64,000 bases of DNA from Pseudomonas sp. ACM7 (GTDB lineage: Bacteria; Pseudomonadota; Gammaproteobacteria; Pseudomonadales; Pseudomonadaceae), in NCBI RefSeq assembly GCF_004136015.1, contig NZ_CP024866.1, positions 1,747,120 to 1,811,119 of the forward strand, given 5' to 3'. Under the pieces are notes generated by a model. The model saw only the letters and a list, made by a program, of their open reading frames with translations, was not told the DNA's origin and did no database searches. Shown in pieces: positions 1-12,278 of the stretch (position 1 is its first letter; each line of letters begins with the position of its first letter). A program made the position numbers and the translations under genes.

Positions 1-475
1 CCAAGCGCGCAATAGTAACAGAACGCGGTTCGCGCTCCACTACTTCACCTGCCCTGGCCAGCTTGTACAACGGCTGGCCATCACGTTTGAGCGCCGAGTA
101 CATGGGCGGTATCTGACTGATTTGCCCACGAAATTTCGGCAGCACCGCTTCAACATCGGCGCGACCAACGGTCACCGGGCGCTCCAGCAAAACGTCACCC
201 TCGGCATCCGCCGTGGTGGTGGTCTTGCCCAGTTGCGCCAGGGTTTCATAAGCCTTGTCGGAATCGAGCAGGTATTGCGAAAACTTGGTGGCCTCACCGA
301 AGCACAACGGCAACACGCCGGTGGCCAGCGGATCGAGACTGCCGGTGTGCCCGGCCTTCTCGGCGTTCAGCAGCCAGCGGACCTTCTGCAACGCCGCATT
401 GGAGGTGAACCCCAGTGGCTTGTCGAGCAGGATGATACCGCTGACGTTACGACGGATACGTTTGACCTGAGCCAC
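1..475 (-). CDS. truB: tRNA pseudouridine(55) synthase TruB (N-terminal part; runs off the window)
   Basis: TruB makes pseudouridine 55 in the T-loop of tRNAs. Reading leftwards from a GTG codon at 473-475, the protein begins [10 protein letters not shown] and continues with a LLDKPLG segment. The family's catalytic region [14 protein letters not shown] follows at about residues 43-56 and carries the catalytic aspartate. About 158 residues are in the window and the C-terminal half lies outside. The GTG start is three bases after the rbfA stop, so the two genes are surely co-transcribed. This is the usual end of the rimP-nusA-infB-rbfA-truB operon. Confidence 0.95.
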   Translation of the reverse strand, partial: MAQVKRIRRNVSGIILLDKPLGFTSNAALQKVRWLLNAEKAGHTGSLDPLATGVLPLCFGEATKFSQYLLDSDKAYETLAQLGKTTTTADAEGDVLLERPVTVGRADVEAVLPKFRGQISQIPPMYSALKRDGQPLYKLARAGEVVEREPRSVTIARL

Positions 476-478
476 CGA

Positions 479-880
479 TTACTCCTTGGTGTCTTCGGCT
501 TCTGCCGCAACCGGATGCTGATTGTCTTCAGCTACTGCACGTTCGATCAATGCCGACAGATGAGCACCACGCACGACGCTTTCGTCGTAGTGGAAGTGCA
601 ACTGCGGAACGCTGCGCAACTTCATTTCGCGAGCCAACTGCATGCGCAGGAAACCAGCGGCGGAGTTGAGCACCTTGATGCTTTGCGCGATGTCTTCAGC
701 GTTGTCCTGCCCCATCACGGTGATGAAGATCTTGGCGTGACCGACGTCACGGCTGACTTCAACAGCGGTAATGGTGACCAGGCCGACGCGCGGGTCTTTG
801 ACTTCACGACGGATCAGCTGTGCCAGCTCACGCTGCATCTGATCGCCGATACGTTGGGTACGGCTGTATTCTTTTGCCAT
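479..880 (-). CDS. rbfA: 30S ribosome-binding factor RbfA
   Basis: RbfA binds the 30S subunit near the 5' end of 16S rRNA and is needed for late maturation and cold growth. The 133-residue product begins [20 protein letters not shown], typical of the family, and contains the single KH-like fold with the AKIFITVMG strand. The C-terminal 20 or so residues are acidic and probably disordered. It lies between infB and truB on the same strand. A 160-base gap separates it from infB, longer than other gaps in this operon and containing a hairpin. Confidence 0.97.
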   Translation of the reverse strand: MAKEYSRTQRIGDQMQRELAQLIRREVKDPRVGLVTITAVEVSRDVGHAKIFITVMGQDNAEDIAQSIKVLNSAAGFLRMQLAREMKLRSVPQLHFHYDESVVRGAHLSALIERAVAEDNQHPVAAEAEDTKE

Positions 881-934
881 GTCTTGTTACCTGTTACTGC
901 CCCACGGTGAAACCCGAAGGGTCTGAAAGCGGCA

Positions 935-968
935 AACGCCCGGCCTGACAAAAGCCAGACCGGGCGTT
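935..968 (-). terminator. Hairpin between infB and rbfA (possible attenuator or processing site)
   Basis: AACGCCCGG and CCGGGCGTT pair perfectly across a 16-base loop. No clean T-run follows on either strand, so a full terminator is doubtful. A processing or partial read-through site inside the operon is more likely. Confidence 0.4.
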
Positions 969-1039
969 GCATTTAGAGTCCTGACGCTGCGCCGCGCATC
1001 TGCATGCGACGGCTCATCGTGGCCCTTGAAGTGCGCGAG

Positions 1040-3571
1040 TTAGAGGCTGCGAGCAACCTGAACCTTCTCGTAGACTTCGATCTTGTCGCCTGCTTTGACG
1101 TCGTTGTAGCTCTTGACGCCAATACCGCATTCCATGCCGGCACGTACTTCGGAAGCGTCATCCTTGAAGCGGCGCAGGGATTCCAGCTCGCCTTCGAAGA
1201 TAACGATGTCTTCACGCAGTACACGGATTGGACGGTTACGGTGAACAACACCTTCGATAACCATGCAACCGGCGATCGCGCCAAACTTCGGCGAACGGAA
1301 CACGTCACGGACTTCAGCGGTACCCAGGATGTTCTCGCGAACATCGCTGCCCAGCATACCGGTGAGGGCTTTCTTGACGTCTTCGATGATGTCGTAGATC
1401 ACGTTGTAGTAACGCATATCCAGACCTTCCTGCTCGACGATCTTGCGAGCGCCAGCATCGGCACGCACGTTGAAGCCAAACAGTACAGCGTTGGAGGCCA
1501 GTGCCAGGTTGGCGTCGGATTCGGTGATACCACCGACGCCGCCACCGACAACACGCACTTGCACTTCGTCGTTACCCAGGCCGTTCAAGGCACCGTTCAA
1601 CGCTTCCAGCGAACCACGGACGTCGGATTTGAGGACGATGTTGAGCGTCTTCTTCTCTGCCTGACCCATGTTTTCGAAGATGTTTTCCAGCTTGCCGGCG
1701 TGAGCGCGAGCCAGTTTGACTTCGCGGAACTTGCCTTGACGGAACAGAGCCACTTCACGGGCTTTCTTCTCGTCCGACAGCACGCTCATCTCGTCGCCAG
1801 CGTCCGGGGTACCGTCCAGGCCGAGGATCTCGACAGGGATGGAAGGACCGGCTTCCTTGATTGGCTTGCCGTTCTCGTCGAGCATGGCACGTACACGGCC
1901 ATAGTTCGAACCGACCAGCACCATGTCGCCTTGGCGCAGGGTACCGTCTTGAACCAGAACGGTTGCAACCGGGCCACGACCTTTGTCGAGACGCGATTCA
2001 ACCACGACGCCACGGCCAGGAGCCGAAGGAGTCGCTTTCAGCTCCAGAACTTCAGCTTGCAGCAGAACAGCTTCGAGCAACTCGTCCACGCCAGTACCGA
2101 CTTTCGCCGAAACCGATACGAACGGGGTGTCGCCGCCCCACTCTTCCGAAGTCACGCCGTGAACCGACAGTTCGCTACGGATGCGATCGAGATCAGCGCC
2201 CGGCTTGTCGATTTTGTTCACAGCAACCACCAGTGGAACACCGGCAGCCTTGGCGTGCTGGACCGCTTCAATGGTCTGCGGCATAACGCCGTCGTCCGCT
2301 GCAACGACCAGGATCACGATGTCAGTCGCCTTGGCACCACGAGCACGCATTGCGGTAAACGCAGCGTGACCCGGGGTGTCGAGGAACGTGACCATGCCGC
2401 GATCAGTTTCAACGTGGTACGCACCGATGTGCTGGGTGATACCGCCGGCTTCGCCAGCAGCTACCTTGGCACGACGGATATAGTCGAGCAGCGACGTCTT
2501 ACCGTGGTCAACGTGGCCCATTACGGTCACGACTGGCGCACGGGAGAACGTCTCACCTTCAAACTTCAGGGACTCGGCCAGGGAATCTTCCAGGGCGGTG
2601 TCGCTGACCAGGGTCACTTTGTGGCCCAGTTCTTCGGCTACCAGTTGAGCAGTTTCCTGATCAAGCACCTGGTTGATGGTCGCTGGAGTACCCAGTTTGA
2701 ACATGAACTTGATGATTTCAGCAGCCTTGACCGACATCTGATTGGCGAGATCGCCAACAGTGATGGTCTCGCCGATCTGCACATCACGCACGACAGGGCC
2801 TGTTGGGCTCTGGAAACCGTGTGCGTTGCGTTTTTTCAGCTTGGCCTTGCCGCGACCACCACGACGAAAGCCATCGCTTTCTTCGTCGGTAGTACGTGGG
2901 GCAACGCGTGGTGCAGGCGCTTTCTCTTTGACCGAGGCACGATGCGGAGCGTTTTTACGCTCGCCGTCGCCACCACCGCTGCGACGATTGTTATCGTCGG
3001 CACGTGGTTTATCCGGACGGCGCTGTTCGTTCTGCTTGTTGCGAACGTCAGCAGACGGTGCTGGAGCAGCGGCTACAACCGGTGCGCTTTCGCGTACTGG
3101 CTCGGCAACTGCAGCAGGCGCTGCAACGGCGTCGTTAGTAGCGGTTTGCGCAGCAGCAGGCTGGCGACGCGCTTCTTCTTCGGCGCGACGCTTGGCTTCT
3201 TCTTCAGCCTTCTGACGTGCAGCATTGTCTACTGCGCGACGTTCTTCCAGTTCGCGTTTGCGCTCGGCTTCGATTTCTTCCGGGCTGCGCTGTACGAAGA
3301 CTTTCTTCTTGCGTACTTCAACGCTGATGCTTTTGCTGCCAGCAACACGCAGTGTACTGGTGGTTTTGCGCTGCAATGTAATCTTGCGCGGTTCTTCCAC
3401 TTTCGCCTTGTGGCTGCTCTTCAAGTGAGTCAGCAAAGACTGCTTCTCACTATCGCTCACACCTTCATCGGCGGCGGTGTGCGGCAGACCTGCCTCACGC
3501 ATCTGCTGCAACAGGCGCTCTACCGGTGTTTTGACCTCATCGGCCAGTTGTTTCACCGTGACTTGCGTCAT
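1040..3571 (-). CDS. infB: Translation initiation factor IF-2
   Basis: IF-2 is the GTPase that brings initiator tRNA to the 30S subunit and promotes subunit joining. The 843-residue product starts [20 protein letters not shown], the IF2 N-terminal domain. A long charged, Ala/Glu/Arg-rich linker (about residues 85-250) and a second N-terminal repeat follow. The G domain near residue 350 has GHVDHGKT (G1), DTPGH (G3) and NKID (G4), followed by the beta-barrel and C-terminal tRNA-binding domains. Length and order match gamma-proteobacterial IF-2. It lies 27 bases after nusA, and the initiator tRNA gene is in the same cluster. Confidence 0.98.
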   Translation of the reverse strand: MTQVTVKQLADEVKTPVERLLQQMREAGLPHTAADEGVSDSEKQSLLTHLKSSHKAKVEEPRKITLQRKTTSTLRVAGSKSISVEVRKKKVFVQRSPEEIEAERKRELEERRAVDNAARQKAEEEAKRRAEEEARRQPAAAQTATNDAVAAPAAVAEPVRESAPVVAAAPAPSADVRNKQNEQRRPDKPRADDNNRRSGGGDGERKNAPHRASVKEKAPAPRVAPRTTDEESDGFRRGGRGKAKLKKRNAHGFQSPTGPVVRDVQIGETITVGDLANQMSVKAAEIIKFMFKLGTPATINQVLDQETAQLVAEELGHKVTLVSDTALEDSLAESLKFEGETFSRAPVVTVMGHVDHGKTSLLDYIRRAKVAAGEAGGITQHIGAYHVETDRGMVTFLDTPGHAAFTAMRARGAKATDIVILVVAADDGVMPQTIEAVQHAKAAGVPLVVAVNKIDKPGADLDRIRSELSVHGVTSEEWGGDTPFVSVSAKVGTGVDELLEAVLLQAEVLELKATPSAPGRGVVVESRLDKGRGPVATVLVQDGTLRQGDMVLVGSNYGRVRAMLDENGKPIKEAGPSIPVEILGLDGTPDAGDEMSVLSDEKKAREVALFRQGKFREVKLARAHAGKLENIFENMGQAEKKTLNIVLKSDVRGSLEALNGALNGLGNDEVQVRVVGGGVGGITESDANLALASNAVLFGFNVRADAGARKIVEQEGLDMRYYNVIYDIIEDVKKALTGMLGSDVRENILGTAEVRDVFRSPKFGAIAGCMVIEGVVHRNRPIRVLREDIVIFEGELESLRRFKDDASEVRAGMECGIGVKSYNDVKAGDKIEVYEKVQVARSL

Positions 3572-3598
3572 GCACTTCTCTCCTCAGGCCGCGCCTAA

Positions 3599-5080
3599 TT
3601 ACTCGAACCAGTGGGCTCGGGCGGCCATGATCAACTTGCCGGCACGATCATCGTCAATGCCGTCGATGTCGAGCAGATCGTCAATAGACTGCTCGGCCAG
3701 GTCTTCGCGGGTAATTACGCCGCGCACCGCCAGTTCCATCGCCAAATCCTTGTCCATACCCTCAAGCGAGAGCAGGTCTTCGGCCGGATGGGCGTCTGCC
3801 AGCTTTTCCTCAGTAGCGATGGCTTTGGTCAACAAACGATCCTTGGCGCGAGCGCGAAGCTCGTTGACGGTTTCTTCGTCAAAGCCGTCGATGTTGAGCA
3901 TTTCTTCCAACGGTACGTAGGCAATCTCTTCCAGGCTGGTAAAGCCTTCATCTACCAGCACCTGCGCCAGGTCTTCGTCGACTTCCAGCTCGTCGATGAA
4001 GTTGCGCAGGATGTCGCCGGTTTCTGCTTGCTGCTTAGCCTGGATGTCCGATTCGGTCATCACGTTCAGGGTCCAGCCAGTCAACTGGCTAGCCAGACGC
4101 ACGTTCTGACCACCGCGACCGATGGCCTGAGCGAGATTGTCTGCGCCAACGGCGATGTCCATTGCATGGGCATCTTCGTCAACGATAATTGCCGCCACTT
4201 CAGCCGGCGACATTGCATTGATCACGAACTGAGCCGGGTTGTCGTCCCACAGGACGATGTCCACACGCTCACCGCCCAACTCACCCGACACTGCCTGGAC
4301 GCGCGAACCGCGCATACCGATGCAAGCGCCTTGCGGGTCGATGCGTTTGTCCTTGGAGCGGACCGCGATCTTGGCGCGCGAACCCGGGTCACGGGATGCT
4401 GCCATTACTTCGATCAGGCCTTCAGCGATTTCCGGCACTTCGATGCGGAACAACTCGATCAGCATTTCCGGCGCGGTACGCGACAGGATCAGCTGCGGGC
4501 CGCGGTTCTCGGTGCGGATTTCCTTGAGCAGCGCACGCAGACGCACGCCAACCCGGAAGGTTTCGCGAGAGATGATGTCTTCACGAGCCAGCAACGCTTC
4601 GGCGTTGTTGCCCAGATCGACGATCACGTTGTCGCGGGTCACTTTCTTCACGGTGCCGGAGATGATTTCTCCCAGGCGCTCGCGATAGGCATCAACGACT
4701 TGAGCGCGCTCGGCTTCGCGAACTTTCTGCACGATGACTTGCTTGGCAGTCTGTGCAGCGATACGGCCGAACTCGATGGATTCGATCTTTTCTTCGACTA
4801 CATCACCAACCTGAGCACCAGGATGCGTTTCTGCAACCTTGCTCGGCCAGGTTTCGATGGCCGGATCGTCCAGGTCTGCTTCTTCGACGACCGTCCAGCG
4901 ACGGAATGTCTCGTAAGCACCGGTGTGGCGATTGATTTCCACACGCAGATCAACTTCGTCCTCGAAACGTTTTTTGGTAGCAGTGGCCAGAGCCAGCTCC
5001 AGCGCTTCAAAAATTACGTTTGCCGGTACGCCCTTTTCATTGGATACCGACTCAACAACCAGCAGTACTTCTTTGCTCAT
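3599..5080 (-). CDS. nusA: Transcription termination/antitermination factor NusA
   Basis: NusA binds RNA polymerase and modulates pausing, termination and antitermination. The 493-residue protein begins [17 protein letters not shown]. It has the N-terminal polymerase-binding domain, an S1 domain around residues 135-200, two KH domains ([11 protein letters not shown] and [11 protein letters not shown]) and two C-terminal acidic repeats with helix-hairpin-helix character. The ATG at 5080 is preferred over an upstream in-frame start because it matches the family N-terminus and has GAGGCG upstream. It sits between rimP and infB in the conserved operon. Confidence 0.97.
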   Translation of the reverse strand: MSKEVLLVVESVSNEKGVPANVIFEALELALATATKKRFEDEVDLRVEINRHTGAYETFRRWTVVEEADLDDPAIETWPSKVAETHPGAQVGDVVEEKIESIEFGRIAAQTAKQVIVQKVREAERAQVVDAYRERLGEIISGTVKKVTRDNVIVDLGNNAEALLAREDIISRETFRVGVRLRALLKEIRTENRGPQLILSRTAPEMLIELFRIEVPEIAEGLIEVMAASRDPGSRAKIAVRSKDKRIDPQGACIGMRGSRVQAVSGELGGERVDIVLWDDNPAQFVINAMSPAEVAAIIVDEDAHAMDIAVGADNLAQAIGRGGQNVRLASQLTGWTLNVMTESDIQAKQQAETGDILRNFIDELEVDEDLAQVLVDEGFTSLEEIAYVPLEEMLNIDGFDEETVNELRARAKDRLLTKAIATEEKLADAHPAEDLLSLEGMDKDLAMELAVRGVITREDLAEQSIDDLLDIDGIDDDRAGKLIMAARAHWFE

Positions 5081-5127
5081 CGTACGCCTCGCCTTTCGCA
5101 AGCCATTGGATCCGCGGGATCCGCGTC

Positions 5128-5586
5128 TCAGTCAAAACTGGGAATAATGTTGGCCTTGTCGATCATATCGATCGGCAACAGGAACTCATGGTCTTCTACC
5201 TGCACCACGACGTCCTGCTCTTCTACACCGCGCAGAAGGCCCTGAAAGTTGCGTCGGCCTTCAAAAGGCGAGCGCAGCTTGATCTTCACTTGTTCACCGG
5301 CAAATTTTGCAAACTGCTCAATAGTGAACAGCGGGCGTTCCATGCCAGGCGAGGAAACTTCAAGGGTGTATTCAACGGCAATTGGATCTTCAACATCCAG
5401 AACGCCGCTGATCTGACGGCTGACAATGGCACAATCGTCCACGAGCACACCGCCCTCTTTATCGATATAAACGCGCAACATTGAGTGGCGACCTTGAGCC
5501 GAAAACTCAATACCCCAGCATTCATAGCCTAGGGCCACGACCACCGGGGCCAGCAAGGCCTGCAACTCTTCTAGCTTGCTCGACAC
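5128..5586 (-). CDS. rimP: Ribosome maturation factor RimP
   Basis: RimP is needed for 30S subunit maturation. The 152-residue product starts at a GTG (5584-5586) as [16 protein letters not shown] and includes the conserved [11 protein letters not shown] segment near residue 85 and a C-terminal Sm-like domain. An open frame extends about 37 codons further upstream, but that part runs into the tRNA-fMet terminator region and is not RimP-like. The gene begins the rimP-nusA-infB-rbfA-truB operon downstream of the two tRNA genes. Confidence 0.95.
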   Translation of the reverse strand: MSSKLEELQALLAPVVVALGYECWGIEFSAQGRHSMLRVYIDKEGGVLVDDCAIVSRQISGVLDVEDPIAVEYTLEVSSPGMERPLFTIEQFAKFAGEQVKIKLRSPFEGRRNFQGLLRGVEEQDVVVQVEDHEFLLPIDMIDKANIIPSFD

Positions 5587-5694
5587 CTGAAACCCCCTCG
5601 TGCATGTATGTGCATGCTGTGCAAAATAAAAAAATGGGCGAAACGCCCATCCTTGAAACGCCGTCGAACAGCGGCGTTGAAAGTGTCCAGCTAA

Positions 5695-5720
5695 CAAAAA
5701 GCCCCTTAAAAGGGGCTCCT
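5695..5720 (-). terminator. Terminator after tRNA-fMet
   Basis: On the minus strand GAGCCCCTT and AAGGGGC pair to form a compact stem followed by TTTTTG. This is a good intrinsic terminator between the initiator tRNA gene and rimP. Some read-through into rimP is expected from the gene order. Confidence 0.75.
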
Positions 5721-5725
5721 TAAAC

Positions 5726-5802
<77 letters not shown>

Positions 5803-5865
5803 ACAAAGCTGGGGCGGAAGTATACGACCGATCCCTGACAGGGTCAATGTAACCTTCCACCTACA

Positions 5866-5890
5866 AGAAAGCCCGCAACAGCGGGCTCTC
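5866..5890 (-). terminator. Terminator after tRNA-Leu
   Basis: On the minus strand AGCCCGC and GCGGGCT form a stem with a four- to five-base loop, followed by TTCTTG. It lies between tRNA-Leu and tRNA-fMet. Confidence 0.65.
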
Positions 5891-5898
5891 CTGATAAT

Positions 5899-5984
5899 TG
5901 GTACCGAGAAGGGGACTCGAACCCCTACACCCTATGGGCACAACCACCTCAAGGTTGCGTGTCTACCAATTCCACCACCTCGGC
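5899..5984 (-). tRNA. tRNA-Leu (anticodon GAG)
   Basis: This 86-base class II tRNA on the minus strand starts GCCGAGGTGGTGGAATTGG and ends with an encoded CCA. It has the long variable arm typical of leucine tRNAs, and the anticodon loop CTTGAGG gives anticodon GAG. It lies 22 bases downstream of secG, as in other Pseudomonas genomes. Confidence 0.96.
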
Positions 5985-6006
5985 AATACTACGTTTGAAA
6001 CCCTTC

Positions 6007-6390
6007 TTACTTTTGCTCTTGAGCTGGAGGCACGTCAGTCGCTGGAGTAGCCGACTTTTGCTCTTGAAGCACCGGTACATCATCAGAAGCCGGTTGTTGC
6101 TTTGGAACTTCCAACACTGCTGGATTTGGCAAACCTACTTGAGTCAGCTGGTGAGCCTTCTCTTTAGCAAAGTAACCTAACCCTAAGCTGGTTATGAAGA
6201 AACCGGCGGCAAGTATAGCAGTAAACTTACTAAGAAAGGTAGAGGAACCTTGGCTTCCGAACACAGTATTTGAAGCACCTGCTCCGAAAGACGCGCCAGC
6301 ATCCGCACCTTTACCCTGCTGCAGCAATACCAGAGCAACTACGCCCAATGCACCCAGCAGATGAAAAACGACTACGACTGTTTCCAGCAT
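6007..6390 (-). CDS. secG: Preprotein translocase subunit SecG
   Basis: SecG is the small membrane partner of SecYE in the Sec channel. The 127-residue product begins [16 protein letters not shown] and has two transmembrane helices (about residues 3-22 and 53-72) joined by the conserved glycine-rich loop [15 protein letters not shown]. The C-terminal tail rich in Pro, Gln and Ala is longer than in E. coli, as is usual in Pseudomonas. The ATG at 6390 is chosen because it gives the family N-terminus. The gene follows tpiA by four bases. Confidence 0.95.
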   Translation of the reverse strand: MLETVVVVFHLLGALGVVALVLLQQGKGADAGASFGAGASNTVFGSQGSSTFLSKFTAILAAGFFITSLGLGYFAKEKAHQLTQVGLPNPAVLEVPKQQPASDDVPVLQEQKSATPATDVPPAQEQK

Positions 6391-6394
6391 TTTT

Positions 6395-7150
6395 TCAGTT
6401 TCCCGCGGCGCGACAAATCGCACCGAACTCATCTGCATTCAGGGAAGCCCCACCAATGAGCCCCCCATCGATATCCGGCATGCCGAACAGTTCGACCGCA
6501 TTGGCCGCCTTCACGCTGCCGCCGTATAGAAGCCGCACACCTTGTGCGACCTCAGAATTCTCTGCCGCCAACTGAGCGCGAATGGCTGCATGCACATCCT
6601 GCGCCTGTTGCGGCGAAGCAGTCAGCCCGGTACCAATGGCCCAGACCGGCTCGTAAGCGATTACTGCCTTTGCAAAGGCACCAACACCCAGCTCCTCTAT
6701 GATACTGCCTAGCTGACGCCCGACAACCTCAAGAGTTTTTCCAGCCTCGCGCTCTTCAAGGGTCTCCCCTACGCACAACACCGGAATCAAGCCACTTGCC
6801 TGTGCCGCTGCGAACTTGCGAATCAGCATTCCGTCCTGCTCGCCCATTATCTGGCGGCGCTCGGAGTGCCCAACAAGTACAAAAGAACAGCCTGCATCCA
6901 CCAACTGACTCGGCGCAACTTCACCGGTCAACGCACCTTGCATGGATTCCACCGCAGAGTTCTGCGCGCCGACCGAAATCGACTTTTCCTTCAAGCCATC
7001 AATCACTTGATTGATATGCAAGCAAGGCGGGAATACCGCTACATCAACATCGCTCGGCAAGGCCAGATGACGAAGGCCATTGATCAGCTCAGCGACGCTG
7101 GCGCGGGTACCGTGCATCTTCCAGTTACCAGCTACCATAGGGCGACGCAT
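6395..7150 (-). CDS. tpiA: Triosephosphate isomerase
   Basis: TpiA interconverts dihydroxyacetone phosphate and glyceraldehyde 3-phosphate. The 251-residue TIM barrel begins [15 protein letters not shown], with the catalytic lysine in NWKMHG. The catalytic histidine is in LVGHSERR, the catalytic glutamate in [11 protein letters not shown], and the phosphate-binding loop is YGGSVKAAN. Full length. It lies between glmM and secG on the same strand. Confidence 0.98.
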   Translation of the reverse strand: MRRPMVAGNWKMHGTRASVAELINGLRHLALPSDVDVAVFPPCLHINQVIDGLKEKSISVGAQNSAVESMQGALTGEVAPSQLVDAGCSFVLVGHSERRQIMGEQDGMLIRKFAAAQASGLIPVLCVGETLEEREAGKTLEVVGRQLGSIIEELGVGAFAKAVIAYEPVWAIGTGLTASPQQAQDVHAAIRAQLAAENSEVAQGVRLLYGGSVKAANAVELFGMPDIDGGLIGGASLNADEFGAICRAAGN

Positions 7151-7216
7151 GCTGTACCTCGTCGGTCAAAGTGGGCGCAGATGTTACCCAACACAATCAT
7201 GGCTGGCAAGCCGAAA

Positions 7217-8554
7217 TCAGGCAGAAACTTCAGTAACCAGTTTTGCCAGCTCTTCGGCGTAGCCGCGAACCTGTGTTTCGTCCTCGCCTTCGACCATGAC
7301 CCGCACCAGCGGCTCCGTCCCGGACTTGCGCAACAGCACGCGCCCACGACCAGCCATAGCCTCGGTAACGCGCTCGCTTGCCTCCTTGACGGATGGATGA
7401 TCAAGAGGGCTCGCACCGCCGCCGAATCGTACATTGATCAGCACCTGAGGGCACTTGCGCAGCGCCTGACGCGATTGCGCCAGCCCCTCGGAGCGGGTCT
7501 TCAGCGCCATCAATACCTGCAATGCGGCAATGATCGCGTCACCGGTGGTGGTGTGGTTGAAGCAGACAATGTGCCCCGAATTTTCACCACCCACCAGCCA
7601 ATCACGCTCCAGCAACTCGGAGATTACGTAACGGTCGCCAACATTGGCCCGCACAAAAGGAATTGCCAGATCCGCCAGGGCCAACTCCAACCCCAGATTA
7701 CTCATCAACGTACCGACCACACCACCCTGCAACTTGCCCTGCTCATGCAGGTCACGAGCAATGATGAACAGCAACTCATCACCGTCGACGACAGTACCGG
7801 TATGATCAACCATCTGAACGCGGTCACCATCACCGTCAAAGGCGATACCCAAATCAGCATGCTCGGCCAATACAGCAGCTTGCAGCGGCCCCATATGGGT
7901 CGAACCGCAATTTTCATTGATGTTCAGGCCGTTAGGATGAGCAGAAAGCACAACGACATCGGCTCCCAGCTCACGGAATACACTAGGCGCCACCTTGTAG
8001 GTCGCACCATGAGCGCAGTCGATCACGATCTTCAGGCCCGCGAAGCTGGTGCCGGTCGGGACGCTGCTTTTGCAGAATTCGATATAGCGGCCCGAAGCAT
8101 CGTTGATGCGCGATACCTTGCCGATCTTGCTCGATTCAACAACAGTCATCGGGGTGTCGAGCAACTCTTCGATCATATGCTCGACTTCATCAGGAAGCTT
8201 GGTGCCCTTCCCGGAGAAAAACTTGATGCCATTGTCATCGTGAGGGTTGTGCGAGGCACTGATCACGATGCCCGCTTCAGCTTGGAAGGTACGCGTCAGG
8301 TAGGCGATGGCCGGTGTCGGCATCGGGCCCAGGAGCATGACATCGGCACCTGCCGAAGTAAGTCCGGCCTCGAGCGCAGATTCGAACATATAGCCAGAGA
8401 TCCGAGTGTCCTTGCCCACCAACACCTTGCAGGCGCCCATTTTGCGGAACGCCATACCAGCAGCCCAGCCGAGCTTGAGCATGAAGTCAGGAGTAATCGG
8501 ATATTCGCCGACCCGACCACGAATGCCGTCGGTGCCAAAGTATTTTTTAGTCAT
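7217..8554 (-). CDS. glmM: Phosphoglucosamine mutase GlmM
   Basis: GlmM converts glucosamine 6-phosphate to glucosamine 1-phosphate on the path to UDP-GlcNAc. The 445-residue protein begins [17 protein letters not shown]. The phosphoserine active site is [16 protein letters not shown] near residue 100, the metal loop is DGDGDR near residue 240, and the phosphate-binding signature [15 protein letters not shown] is near the C-terminus. Length is normal. It lies 16 bases after folP, the usual ftsH-folP-glmM order. Confidence 0.98.
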   Translation of the reverse strand: MTKKYFGTDGIRGRVGEYPITPDFMLKLGWAAGMAFRKMGACKVLVGKDTRISGYMFESALEAGLTSAGADVMLLGPMPTPAIAYLTRTFQAEAGIVISASHNPHDDNGIKFFSGKGTKLPDEVEHMIEELLDTPMTVVESSKIGKVSRINDASGRYIEFCKSSVPTGTSFAGLKIVIDCAHGATYKVAPSVFRELGADVVVLSAHPNGLNINENCGSTHMGPLQAAVLAEHADLGIAFDGDGDRVQMVDHTGTVVDGDELLFIIARDLHEQGKLQGGVVGTLMSNLGLELALADLAIPFVRANVGDRYVISELLERDWLVGGENSGHIVCFNHTTTGDAIIAALQVLMALKTRSEGLAQSRQALRKCPQVLINVRFGGGASPLDHPSVKEASERVTEAMAGRGRVLLRKSGTEPLVRVMVEGEDETQVRGYAEELAKLVTEVSA

Positions 8555-8570
8555 AAGTGCTCCATCATTC

Positions 8571-9422
8571 TTATTCGGCTGATTCCACTGCGGCGATCAT
8601 CCGCACCACATCGACGGTTTCGGCCACATCATGGACGCGCAATATACGCGCCCCCTTGACCGAAGCCAGCGCTGCAAGCGCCAGACCACCATGCAGACGC
8701 TCGCCAACCGGACGATTCAATGCCTGACCTATCATGCTCTTTCGCGAGACCCCGACCAACAGGGGCCGCCCCAAGGCATGCAGGGCCTCCATATGCTTGA
8801 ACAAGCTTAGATTGTGCTGCAAGGTTTTTGCGAAGCCAAAGCCCGGATCAAGGATGATCCGGTCCGCTGTAATTCCTACCGACGCACACTGAGCCATGCG
8901 CTCGGCGAGAAACTCGCCCACCTCTTTCGTGACGTCCTGATACTGCGGATTGTCCTGCATGTCGCCCGGCTCACCGAGCATATGCATCAGACAGACCGGC
9001 AGGCCAGTGGCCGCGGCCGCATCCAGAGCGCCATCGCGCCGCAGCGAGCGCACGTCATTGATCAACCCCGCACCAAGTCGTGCGGCTTCGCGCATGACAG
9101 CTGGCGTGGAAGTGTCGACCGAGATAATTACATCCAGCTCGCGGTGTATTCGCTCGACGACCGGAGCTACGCGCTCAAGCTCTTCCAGCGGTGAAACCAC
9201 CCTGGCACCCGGCCGGGTCGATTCGCCACCGACATCAATCAACGTCGCGCCGGCCGCTACCATAGCCTCAGCATGGCGCAAGGCTGCATCGAGCTGGCTA
9301 TATTGGCCGCCATCAGAGAAGGAATCGGGAGTGACATTGAGAATACCCATGACGTGCGTCAGGGCTAAATCGAGAACCCGATTGCCGCAAGGCAACCGGG
9401 TCGAGGACTGAACAGAAGTCAT
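8571..9422 (-). CDS. folP: Dihydropteroate synthase
   Basis: FolP condenses para-aminobenzoate with dihydropterin pyrophosphate and is the sulfonamide target. The 283-residue TIM barrel has both signatures, [15 protein letters not shown] near residue 25 and [10 protein letters not shown] near residue 63, and the C-terminal RVHD motif. It is separated from ftsH by eight bases. Confidence 0.97.
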   Translation of the reverse strand: MTSVQSSTRLPCGNRVLDLALTHVMGILNVTPDSFSDGGQYSQLDAALRHAEAMVAAGATLIDVGGESTRPGARVVSPLEELERVAPVVERIHRELDVIISVDTSTPAVMREAARLGAGLINDVRSLRRDGALDAAAATGLPVCLMHMLGEPGDMQDNPQYQDVTKEVGEFLAERMAQCASVGITADRIILDPGFGFAKTLQHNLSLFKHMEALHALGRPLLVGVSRKSMIGQALNRPVGERLHGGLALAALASVKGARILRVHDVAETVDVVRMIAAVESAE

Positions 9423-9430
9423 TTCAAACC

Positions 9431-11350
9431 TTAAACGTCAGCAGCCGGACCGCCGATCGGTGTTTCCGGACGCGGATCCTGTGCCACCGGAGGAGTTCCG
9501 GAGGTACCGGTGCCACCTGACCAGTCGCGAGGTTCACGAGGCGTACGACCCGCCATGATGTCGTCGATCTGATCAGCGTCGATCGTTTCGTACTTCATCA
9601 AGGCATCAGCCATGGCGTCGAGCTTGTCACGGTTATCGGTGAGGATCTGCTTGGCCGTGCCGTAGCACTGATCAATGATGCTGCGGACTTCGGAGTCGAT
9701 CAACTTGGCCGTCTCACCGGAGAAGCTTGCACCCTGCCCGCCACCGCCGCGACCGAGGAACACTTCGCCCTCTTCTTCTGCGTACATCAACGGGCCGAGT
9801 TTTTCCGACAAACCCCACTTGGTCACCATGTTCCGTGCAATCTGGCTGGCACGCATGATGTCGTTTGATGCACCGGTGGTGACGCCATCGAAGCCCAAGG
9901 TCATTTCTTCAGCAATACGGCCGCCGTACAACGAGCAGATCTGACTGATCAATGCACGCTTGGACAGGCTGTAGCGATCTTCTTCCGGCAGAAACATGGT
10001 CACACCCAGCGCACGACCGCGCGGGATGATCGACACCTTGTAGACCGGGTCATGCTCAGGCACGACGCGCCCGACAATAGCGTGACCCGCCTCGTGATAA
10101 GCGGTGTTCTGCTTCTCTTTTTCGGACATGACCATGGATTTGCGCTCGGCGCCCATCATGATCTTGTCTTTGGCCAGTTCGAACTCTTTCATTTCGACGA
10201 TGCGCTTGCCGGCACGGGCTGCGAACAACGACGCTTCGTTCACCAGGTTAGCCAGGTCAGCACCGGAGAAACCAGGGGTACCACGAGCAATCACGGCCGG
10301 AGCGACGTCGTCACCCATTGGCACTTTGCGCATGTGAACCTTGAGAATCTGCTCGCGACCACGGATATCCGGCAGACCGACGACAACCTGACGGTCGAAA
10401 CGGCCCGGACGCAGCAACGCAGGGTCCAGTACGTCCGGACGGTTGGTTGCAGCGATGACGATAATGCCGTCGTTCATTTCGAAGCCGTCCATCTCTACCA
10501 GCAACTGGTTGAGAGTCTGCTCCCGCTCATCGTGACCACCACCCATCCCGGCGCCACGATGACGACCGACGGCGTCGATTTCATCGATGAAGATGATGCA
10601 TGGCGCGTGCTTCTTGGCCTGCTCGAACATGTCACGAACACGGCTGGCACCGACACCCACAAACATTTCGACAAAATCGGAACCAGAAATAGTGAAGAAA
10701 GGTACTTTTGCTTCGCCTGCAATCGCTTTGGCGATCAAGGTTTTACCGGTCCCCGGAGGACCCACCATCAGCACGCCGCGAGGAATGCGACCACCCAGAC
10801 GCTGAAACTTGCCCGGATCACGCAAGAACTCGACCAACTCACCAACTTCTTCCTTGGCTTCGTCACAACCGGCAACGTCACCCAAGGTGGTTTTCACTTG
10901 ATCCTCGGAGAGCAGGCGCGCCTTGCTCTTGCCGAAGCTCATTGGCCCGCCCTTTCCTCCGGCGCCGCCCTGCATCTGCCGCATGAAGAACATGAACACG
11001 GCGATGATCACCAGGATCGGGAAGCTTGCGACCAGGAGCTGAGTCCAGATGCTTTGCTGTTCAGGCTGCTTGCCTTCGACTACGACATGGTTGTCCACGA
11101 GGTCGCCGATCAGACCGTTGTCCTGGATTGCAGGACGAATGGTCTTGAAGCTGTCGCCATCGTTGCGTTTGCCGGTAATCACGTAGCCGTCAACCGCTAC
11201 GCGCTCGACCTTTCCATCCTTGACCTGCTGGATGAAGTCGGAATAGTTGAGGGTCTGCGGCTCGTTAGGGCTGGAGAAGTTGTTCATAACTGTCACAAGG
11301 ACAGCCGCGATGATCAACCACAGGATCAGATTCTTTGCCATATCGTTCAA
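9431..11350 (-). CDS. ftsH: ATP-dependent zinc metalloprotease FtsH
   Basis: FtsH is the membrane-anchored AAA+ protease that degrades membrane proteins and short-lived regulators such as sigma-32 and LpxC. The 639-residue protein has membrane segments at about residues 8-24 and 103-123. Walker A GPPGTGKT is at 197-204, Walker B FIDEID at 254-259 and the zinc site HEAGH at 419-423. The start is a TTG at 11348-11350 with GAGGG seven bases upstream; an ATG three codons later lacks that spacing. The C-terminal tail is rich in Pro, Gly and Thr. Confidence 0.97.
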   Translation of the reverse strand: MNDMAKNLILWLIIAAVLVTVMNNFSSPNEPQTLNYSDFIQQVKDGKVERVAVDGYVITGKRNDGDSFKTIRPAIQDNGLIGDLVDNHVVVEGKQPEQQSIWTQLLVASFPILVIIAVFMFFMRQMQGGAGGKGGPMSFGKSKARLLSEDQVKTTLGDVAGCDEAKEEVGELVEFLRDPGKFQRLGGRIPRGVLMVGPPGTGKTLIAKAIAGEAKVPFFTISGSDFVEMFVGVGASRVRDMFEQAKKHAPCIIFIDEIDAVGRHRGAGMGGGHDEREQTLNQLLVEMDGFEMNDGIIVIAATNRPDVLDPALLRPGRFDRQVVVGLPDIRGREQILKVHMRKVPMGDDVAPAVIARGTPGFSGADLANLVNEASLFAARAGKRIVEMKEFELAKDKIMMGAERKSMVMSEKEKQNTAYHEAGHAIVGRVVPEHDPVYKVSIIPRGRALGVTMFLPEEDRYSLSKRALISQICSLYGGRIAEEMTLGFDGVTTGASNDIMRASQIARNMVTKWGLSEKLGPLMYAEEEGEVFLGRGGGGQGASFSGETAKLIDSEVRSIIDQCYGTAKQILTDNRDKLDAMADALMKYETIDADQIDDIMAGRTPREPRDWSGGTGTSGTPPVAQDPRPETPIGGPAADV

Positions 11351-11543
11351 TTAACTACCCTCTGAAGCAAGCTCCGCTAATGGCGCGCGCTTCGCATGAT
11401 ATTCACCGGCCTAACTTACTACATTACCTACGGCTCTGGCAGGCGCCGTCTGTAACCCTTTGTGAAACACTTTCTACACAATATTCGCTAATGCTCACGG
11501 GGCGAAATACGAAAATCCTATCGACCCGCAAAAAAACCTCGAT

Positions 11544-12173
11544 TTACTCACTACGGCCGCGGTAGCCCCAAGCCAGCATGTATTGCTCGCGGGAACTGCC
11601 ACGGGAAGAGTCCGGCTTGATCATCTGGACCTTGTCGAATTTCTGACGAACGTCCTTCACGTAAGCATCAAACCCTTCACCCTGAAACACCTTGATCACG
11701 AAATTACCACCCGGCTTGAGTATCCGAGCCGCCAGATCAAGAGCCAGCTCACATAGAAACATGGCTTTTGGCATGTCCACCTCAGGCGTACCACTCATAT
11801 TGGGGGCCATATCGGAAATCACAAGGTCCACCTGCGAATTACCCACGGCTTCAAGGATCTGAGCGAGCACTTCGTCCTGGGTGAAGTCACCCTGGATGAA
11901 AGTCACGTCCGGAATGCTGTCCATTTCCAGGATGTCCGAGGCGATCAAGCGCCCCTGACCACCGATCAGCCGACTAGTGACCTGCGACCAGCCGCCGGGC
12001 GCCGCTCCCAGGTCGACAACACTCATACCTGGACGGATCAGTTTGTATTTCTCCTGGACCTCCAGAAGCTTGTAACTCGCACGCGAGCGGTAACCATCCT
12101 TCTGCGCCTGCTTCACATAGGGATCATTGACATGTCTTTGCAGCCATTTAAGGCTTGTCTTGGAACGGGCCAC
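11544..12173 (-). CDS. rlmE: 23S rRNA (uridine-2'-O-)-methyltransferase RlmE (FtsJ/RrmJ)
   Basis: RlmE methylates U2552 of 23S rRNA in late 50S assembly. The 209-residue Rossmann methyltransferase has the SAM loop [13 protein letters not shown] near residue 60, the acidic motif [11 protein letters not shown] near residue 124 and the K-D-K-E type core, with NFVIKVFQG near residue 165. It lies upstream of ftsH, with 190 bases between, and is divergent from yhbY. Confidence 0.96.
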   Translation of the reverse strand: MARSKTSLKWLQRHVNDPYVKQAQKDGYRSRASYKLLEVQEKYKLIRPGMSVVDLGAAPGGWSQVTSRLIGGQGRLIASDILEMDSIPDVTFIQGDFTQDEVLAQILEAVGNSQVDLVISDMAPNMSGTPEVDMPKAMFLCELALDLAARILKPGGNFVIKVFQGEGFDAYVKDVRQKFDKVQMIKPDSSRGSSREQYMLAWGYRGRSE

Positions 12174-12278
12174 GGGCCACCTCGAAAATAAAACGGGTCG
12201 TGATTAACTGGGCGGTCCCGGACTCGCTCGGGTAAACTGGCCGCCGCTTTTTACAAGATCAGACGCAGGGGTCAGATT

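Noticed and set aside
1004..3598. An 864-codon open frame on the plus strand opposite infB (similar long frames oppose carB at 13620-16289 and dnaK at 20638-22623)
   Set aside because: These mirror highly expressed GC-rich genes whose codon bias leaves the opposite strand open. The products have no family features.
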